In this document: piece after piece, positions 60,887-64,000 of the stretch | Layout: the number at the start of each line of letters is the position of its first letter | Numbering within the stretch: position 1 is the first letter of the stretch | DNA from: Pseudomonas fluorescens | GTDB taxonomy: Bacteria > Pseudomonadota > Gammaproteobacteria > Pseudomonadales > Pseudomonadaceae | NCBI RefSeq assembly: GCF_902498195.1 | Contig: NZ_CABVIY010000010.1 | Span: 248,001 to 312,000 of the forward strand | Reading direction: 5' to 3' | Length of the DNA: 64,000 bases | Notes under the pieces: model-generated | What the model saw: the letters and a program-made list of their open reading frames with translations, nothing else | Databases searched by the model: none | Told to the model about the DNA's origin: nothing | Program-made: the position numbers and the translations under genes

Positions 60887-61029
60887 GGCAACAACCTCGC
60901 AAACGCATGTCGCCGCATTGTTCCACAAAGGTTGTGAGCGCAGCAACGCGCCGGCCTACGTTATGTGCACTCTTGTGAAAAGTCCGTATTCTGGACGCCT
61001 TTCGACAGACTTTTCAGCGAGTAACTGCA

Positions 61030-61686
61030 ATGCGGCTGGCTTTATTCGACTTGGACAACACCCTTCTGGGCGGCGACAGCGATCACGCCTGGGGCGACTA
61101 CCTGTGTGAGCGCGGCTTCCTCGACGCCGTTGCCTACAAGGCACGCAACGACGAGTTCTATCAGGATTACCTGGCGGGCAAGCTGGATAACGCCGCCTAC
61201 CTGAACTTCTGCCTGGAAGTATTGGGCCGCACCGAAATGGCCACGCTGGATCAGTGGCACAGCGAGTTCATGCGCGACTGCATTGACCAACTCATGCTGC
61301 CCAAGGCCTTCGATCTGCTGGCCAAACACCGCGATGCCGGCGACAAGCTGGTGATCATCACCGCCACCAACCGCTTCGTCACCGGCCCTATCGCCGAGCG
61401 CCTGGGCGTCGATACCCTGATCGCCACTGAATGCGAAATGCAGGACGGTCGTTACACCGGGCGCAGCACCGACGTGCCGTGTTTCCGTGAGGGCAAGGTG
61501 ACACGACTGAATCGTTGGCTGGAAGAGACCGGGTACAACCTGGAGGACAGCTATTTCTACAGCGACTCGATGAATGATTTGCCGTTGCTGGAGCAGGTGG
61601 CGAACCCGGTGGCGGTTGATCCGGATCCGAATCTGCGGGCTGAGGCCGAGAAGCGTGGCTGGCCGGTCATTTCGTTGCGCGACTGA
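61030..61686 (+). CDS. HAD-IB family phosphatase, possible histidinol-phosphatase
   Basis: A 218-residue HAD hydrolase of the SerB-like IB subfamily. Motif I is FDLDNTLLGGDSD, motif II IITATN, motif III a lysine in REGKVTRL, and motif IV YFYSDSMNDLPLL. The helical cap between motifs I and II is about 75 residues long. The P. aeruginosa orthologue in this same position (PA0335) has, as I recall, been proposed to be the missing histidinol-phosphate phosphatase; I treat that as a hypothesis here. Divergent from rppH. Confidence 0.85.
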   Translation: MRLALFDLDNTLLGGDSDHAWGDYLCERGFLDAVAYKARNDEFYQDYLAGKLDNAAYLNFCLEVLGRTEMATLDQWHSEFMRDCIDQLMLPKAFDLLAKHRDAGDKLVIITATNRFVTGPIAERLGVDTLIATECEMQDGRYTGRSTDVPCFREGKVTRLNRWLEETGYNLEDSYFYSDSMNDLPLLEQVANPVAVDPDPNLRAEAEKRGWPVISLRD

Positions 61687-61693
61687 AATCGCC

Positions 61694-61771
61694 TTCGCGA
61701 GCAAGCCCGCTCCCACCTACACAACATCTGGTTCACTGAAGACCAAATGTGGGAGCGGGCTTGCTCGCGAA
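61694..61771. repeat. REPIN, GTGGGAGCGGGCTTGCTCG type
   Basis: Inverted copies at 61694-61716 and 61749-61771 between the convergent HAD and DUF2269 genes. Confidence 0.9.
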
Positions 61772-61793
61772 TGGAGCGAACCGGTTTAAACGG

Positions 61794-62219
61794 TCAAACC
61801 GGCTTTGCGCCCATCAACCCCGCAATCGCCACGAAACAGACAAAACTGAACAACGCCAAGGCAAAGGTAAACTTGCCCACGCCACCCGGCGTCTTGCGCA
61901 CTCTATTCAGACGCACCAACAACCAGAACCAAGCCAGTGCCGCCACGGTGTACAGCACGCTAGAGGCCAGCAACCACGTCTGCCCCAACGGCCAGCCCAC
62001 CAGGTGCACCATCCACCAACCGGTGAACGGCATGCTCAGCAACGCCAGCCCCATCAACAGCCAGATGAACACACGCGGCCGTTGCAAGGTTCGGCTCGCC
62101 GCCGTCGCATCGCCATTACGCTTGGCCCGCCAGACCCAGATCCCCAGGCCCAGCGCACTCAACAGCAGGACCACCGTCGCCACCATGTGTGCCATTTTCA
62201 GGGCTGTTAACGTTTCCAT
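61794..62219 (-). CDS. DUF2269-type membrane protein
   Basis: A 141-residue integral membrane protein with four hydrophobic helices (about residues 7-29, 48-70, 78-100 and 115-137) and basic loops (WRAKRNGD, LNRVRKTPGG). It fits the small DUF2269 family of predicted inner-membrane proteins; function unknown. It lies 39 bases downstream of ilvA on the same strand and could share its message. Confidence 0.78.
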   Translation of the reverse strand: METLTALKMAHMVATVVLLLSALGLGIWVWRAKRNGDATAASRTLQRPRVFIWLLMGLALLSMPFTGWWMVHLVGWPLGQTWLLASSVLYTVAALAWFWLLVRLNRVRKTPGGVGKFTFALALFSFVCFVAIAGLMGAKPV

Positions 62220-62258
62220 GGTTCGATTTCCTTATGCCGTGCCCATCAGCGTAGCCGT

Positions 62259-63773
62259 TCAGCCAAGAAACAGTTGATAAGCCGGGTTGTCGCTTTCATC
62301 CCAGTACGGGTAGCCGATCTCTTCCAGCGCCGCCGGCACCAGATGACGCTCTTCGTGGGGCACTTGCAGGCCCGCGACCACACGGCCATCGGCCGCGCCA
62401 TGGTTGCGGTAGTGGAACATCGAGATGTTCCAGCGCCCGCCCAGCTTGTTGAGGAAGTTGAACAGCGCGCCCGGGCGCTCCGGGAATTCGAAGCGCAGGA
62501 TCACTTCATCCACCACATGCGCCGCACGGCCACCCACCATGTGACGAATGTGCAGCTTGGCCAGTTCGTTGTCGGTCAGGTCGACCACCGGGAAGCCCTG
62601 CTCGTCCAGGCTGGCGATCAACGCGCTGCGCGGGTCGGTGTCCGGGTGCGTCTGTACGCCAACGAAGATGTGCGCTTCGCTGCCGGTGTTGTAGCGGTAG
62701 TTGAATTCGGTGATCTGGCGCTTGCCGATGGCTTCGCAGAACGCCTTGAAGCTGCCCGGTTTCTCGGGGATGGTCACGGCGATGATGGCTTCACGGCCCT
62801 CGCCCAGCTCGGCGCGCTCGGCCACGTGGCGCAAGCGATCGAAGTTGACGTTGGCGCCGGAGTCGATGGCCACGAAGGTGTACCCGGTGACGCCCCGCTG
62901 CTCGACGTACTTCTTGATTCCGGCCACGCCCAAGGCACCAGCAGGTTCGGTGATCGAGCGGGTATCGTCGTAGATATCCTTGATGGCCGCGCAGATCTCG
63001 TCGGTGCTGACGGTGATGACCTCGTCAACATGGTTTTTGCAGATATCGAACGTGTGCTGGCCGATCTGGGCCACCGCCACGCCGTCGGCAAAGATGCCCA
63101 CGGTCGGCAGCACCACGCGCTCGCCGGCGGCCATGGCGGCTTGCAGGCAATTGGAGTCGTCCGGCTCGACGCCGATGATCTTGATGTCCGGGCGCAGGTA
63201 TTTGACGTACGCCGCGATGCCGGCAATCAGTCCGCCACCACCCACCGGGACGAAAATCGCATCCAGGCGCCCCGGATGCTGACGCAGGATCTCCATGGCC
63301 ACCGTGCCCTGCCCGGCAATGGTGTGGGGATCGTCATAGGGGTGAATGTAGACGTAGCCTTTTTCGTCGACCAGTTTCAGCGAGTAGGCCAGCGCCTCGG
63401 GGAACGAATCGCCGTGCAGCACCACTTTGCCGCCGCGTGAACGCACGCCTTCGACCTTGATCTCGGGGGTGGTCTTGGGCATGACGATGGTCGCTTTCAC
63501 GCCCAGCACTTTCGCCGCCAGGGCCAGGCCCTGCGCATGGTTGCCCGCCGAAGCCGTGACCACGCCACGGGCGCGCTCTTCATCGCTGAGCTGCGTGAGC
63601 TTGTTGTAGGCACCGCGAATCTTGAACGAGAACACCGGCTGCAAGTCTTCGCGCTTGAGCCAGATCTCGTTGCCCAGCCGCTCGGAGAGCTGGCGGGCAG
63701 TCTGCAATGGGGTTTCTACGGCAACGTCATAAACGCGCGAGGTGAGGATCTTTTTGACGTACTGTTCAAGCAT
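62259..63773 (-). CDS. ilvA: Biosynthetic threonine ammonia-lyase IlvA
   Basis: Deaminates threonine to 2-oxobutyrate, the first step of isoleucine synthesis. The 504-residue protein has a PLP domain with the Schiff-base lysine in FSFKIRGAYNKL, ASAGNHAQGLAL and the glycine-rich PVGGGGLIAGIA, followed by two C-terminal ACT-like regulatory domains (about residues 330-415 and 425-500) that mediate isoleucine inhibition. Divergent from rpiA, as in P. aeruginosa. Confidence 0.97.
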   Translation of the reverse strand: MLEQYVKKILTSRVYDVAVETPLQTARQLSERLGNEIWLKREDLQPVFSFKIRGAYNKLTQLSDEERARGVVTASAGNHAQGLALAAKVLGVKATIVMPKTTPEIKVEGVRSRGGKVVLHGDSFPEALAYSLKLVDEKGYVYIHPYDDPHTIAGQGTVAMEILRQHPGRLDAIFVPVGGGGLIAGIAAYVKYLRPDIKIIGVEPDDSNCLQAAMAAGERVVLPTVGIFADGVAVAQIGQHTFDICKNHVDEVITVSTDEICAAIKDIYDDTRSITEPAGALGVAGIKKYVEQRGVTGYTFVAIDSGANVNFDRLRHVAERAELGEGREAIIAVTIPEKPGSFKAFCEAIGKRQITEFNYRYNTGSEAHIFVGVQTHPDTDPRSALIASLDEQGFPVVDLTDNELAKLHIRHMVGGRAAHVVDEVILRFEFPERPGALFNFLNKLGGRWNISMFHYRNHGAADGRVVAGLQVPHEERHLVPAALEEIGYPYWDESDNPAYQLFLG

Positions 63774-63873
63774 CGGAAAGCATCACTGAGCGGGTTGGGC
63801 AGGACCACGGAGTCTAACCCGGCTTTTGGGCGGGCGACCACACGAATCAAGAGGTTTTAACCTTGCTTGGAGC

Positions 63874-63879
63874 TATAAT
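63874..63879 (+). promoter_or_regulatory. Candidate -10 box of rpiA
   Basis: A perfect TATAAT lies 42 bases before the rpiA ATG. The hexamer 17 bases upstream (GAGGTT) is a poor -35, so the promoter may rely on other contacts. Confidence 0.5.
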
Positions 63880-63921
63880 GCCGGCCTTTCCGTTCTTACC
63901 TTGCCCGCTTCCGGAGCCCGC

Positions 63922-64000
63922 ATGACCCAGGATCAACTCAAACAGGCAGTGGCCCAGGCCGCCGTCGACTTCATCCTTCCGAAACTCGACGACAAAAGCA
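63922..64000 (+). CDS. rpiA: Ribose-5-phosphate isomerase A (3' end cut by window)
   Basis: Only the first 26 codons are present, reading MTQDQLKQAVAQAAVDFILP and on to the window edge. This opening matches pseudomonad RpiA, which interconverts ribose 5-phosphate and ribulose 5-phosphate. A CCGGAG ribosome site precedes the start. Position next to divergent ilvA supports the call. The catalytic part is outside the window. Confidence 0.85.
   Translation, partial: MTQDQLKQAVAQAAVDFILPKLDDKS

Overview
The window is a core-chromosome segment of a fluorescent pseudomonad, most likely of the Pseudomonas fluorescens group. The evidence is high GC with strong third-position bias, dense short palindromic REP elements of two pseudomonad types (GTGGGAGCGGGCTTGCTCG and TAGGAGCTGCCGCAGGCTG), and a gene order that, from memory, runs parallel to the PA0402-to-PA0330 stretch of P. 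aeruginosa. I see no tRNA, rRNA, prophage, insertion sequence or CRISPR array.

Layout. 1-5.3 kb: 3' end of pyrB with the inactive dihydroorotase pyrC', a TM2 membrane protein, a secreted NlpC/P60 peptidase and the pilus retraction ATPase pilT (no pilU). 4.6-14.5 kb: housekeeping run yggS-proC-yggT, metX-metW-DUF4426-rdgB-hemW-DUF3392, then trmB, thiG, thiS, DUF423 on the minus strand and mtgA. 14.7-18.8 kb: ftsY-ftsE-ftsX-rpoH (minus), with a plausible AlgU-type promoter in front of rpoH. 19-24.5 kb: an M16 peptidase pair (active plus inactive subunit), rsmD, a YheT-type hydrolase and an AraC regulator. 24.6-30.1 kb: a 3-mercaptopyruvate sulfurtransferase and a laoR-laoC-laoB-laoA locus for long-chain alcohol/aldehyde oxidation. 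30.2-34.7 kb: coaD, a 2[4Fe-4S] ferredoxin, mutM, an HDOD protein and an RlmI-type methyltransferase. 34.9-44.5 kb: an AT-richer MFS exporter, ilvD, a phosphorylcholine phosphatase (pchP type), the cystine transporter tcyP, folA, and an uncharacterised overlapping DUF2868/DUF3482 membrane-protein/GTPase pair.

Accessory block, 44.6-54.3 kb. Two adjacent paralogous genes of unknown function encode leaderless proteins, each built from two copies of a repeat of roughly 50-90 residues with dockerin/EF-hand-like calcium loops. Then come a PhnZ-like HD-domain oxygenase gene, an ABC importer predicted for 2-aminoethylphosphonate (binding protein, fused permease, ATPase) and its LysR regulator, followed by the cadA/cadR metal-efflux pair with a clear MerR-type operator. 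From 54.4 kb the core resumes: thyA, lgt, a TauE/SafE permease, an NRDE protein, rppH-ptsP, a HAD phosphatase, a DUF2269 protein, ilvA, and the first 26 codons of rpiA at the right edge.

The most novel material is the paralogous calcium-loop repeat pair (44.6-45.7 kb). Next are the PhnZ-like gene lacking a visible PhnY partner, the DUF2868/DUF3482 pair, and the way REP elements supply or abut stop codons of several genes.
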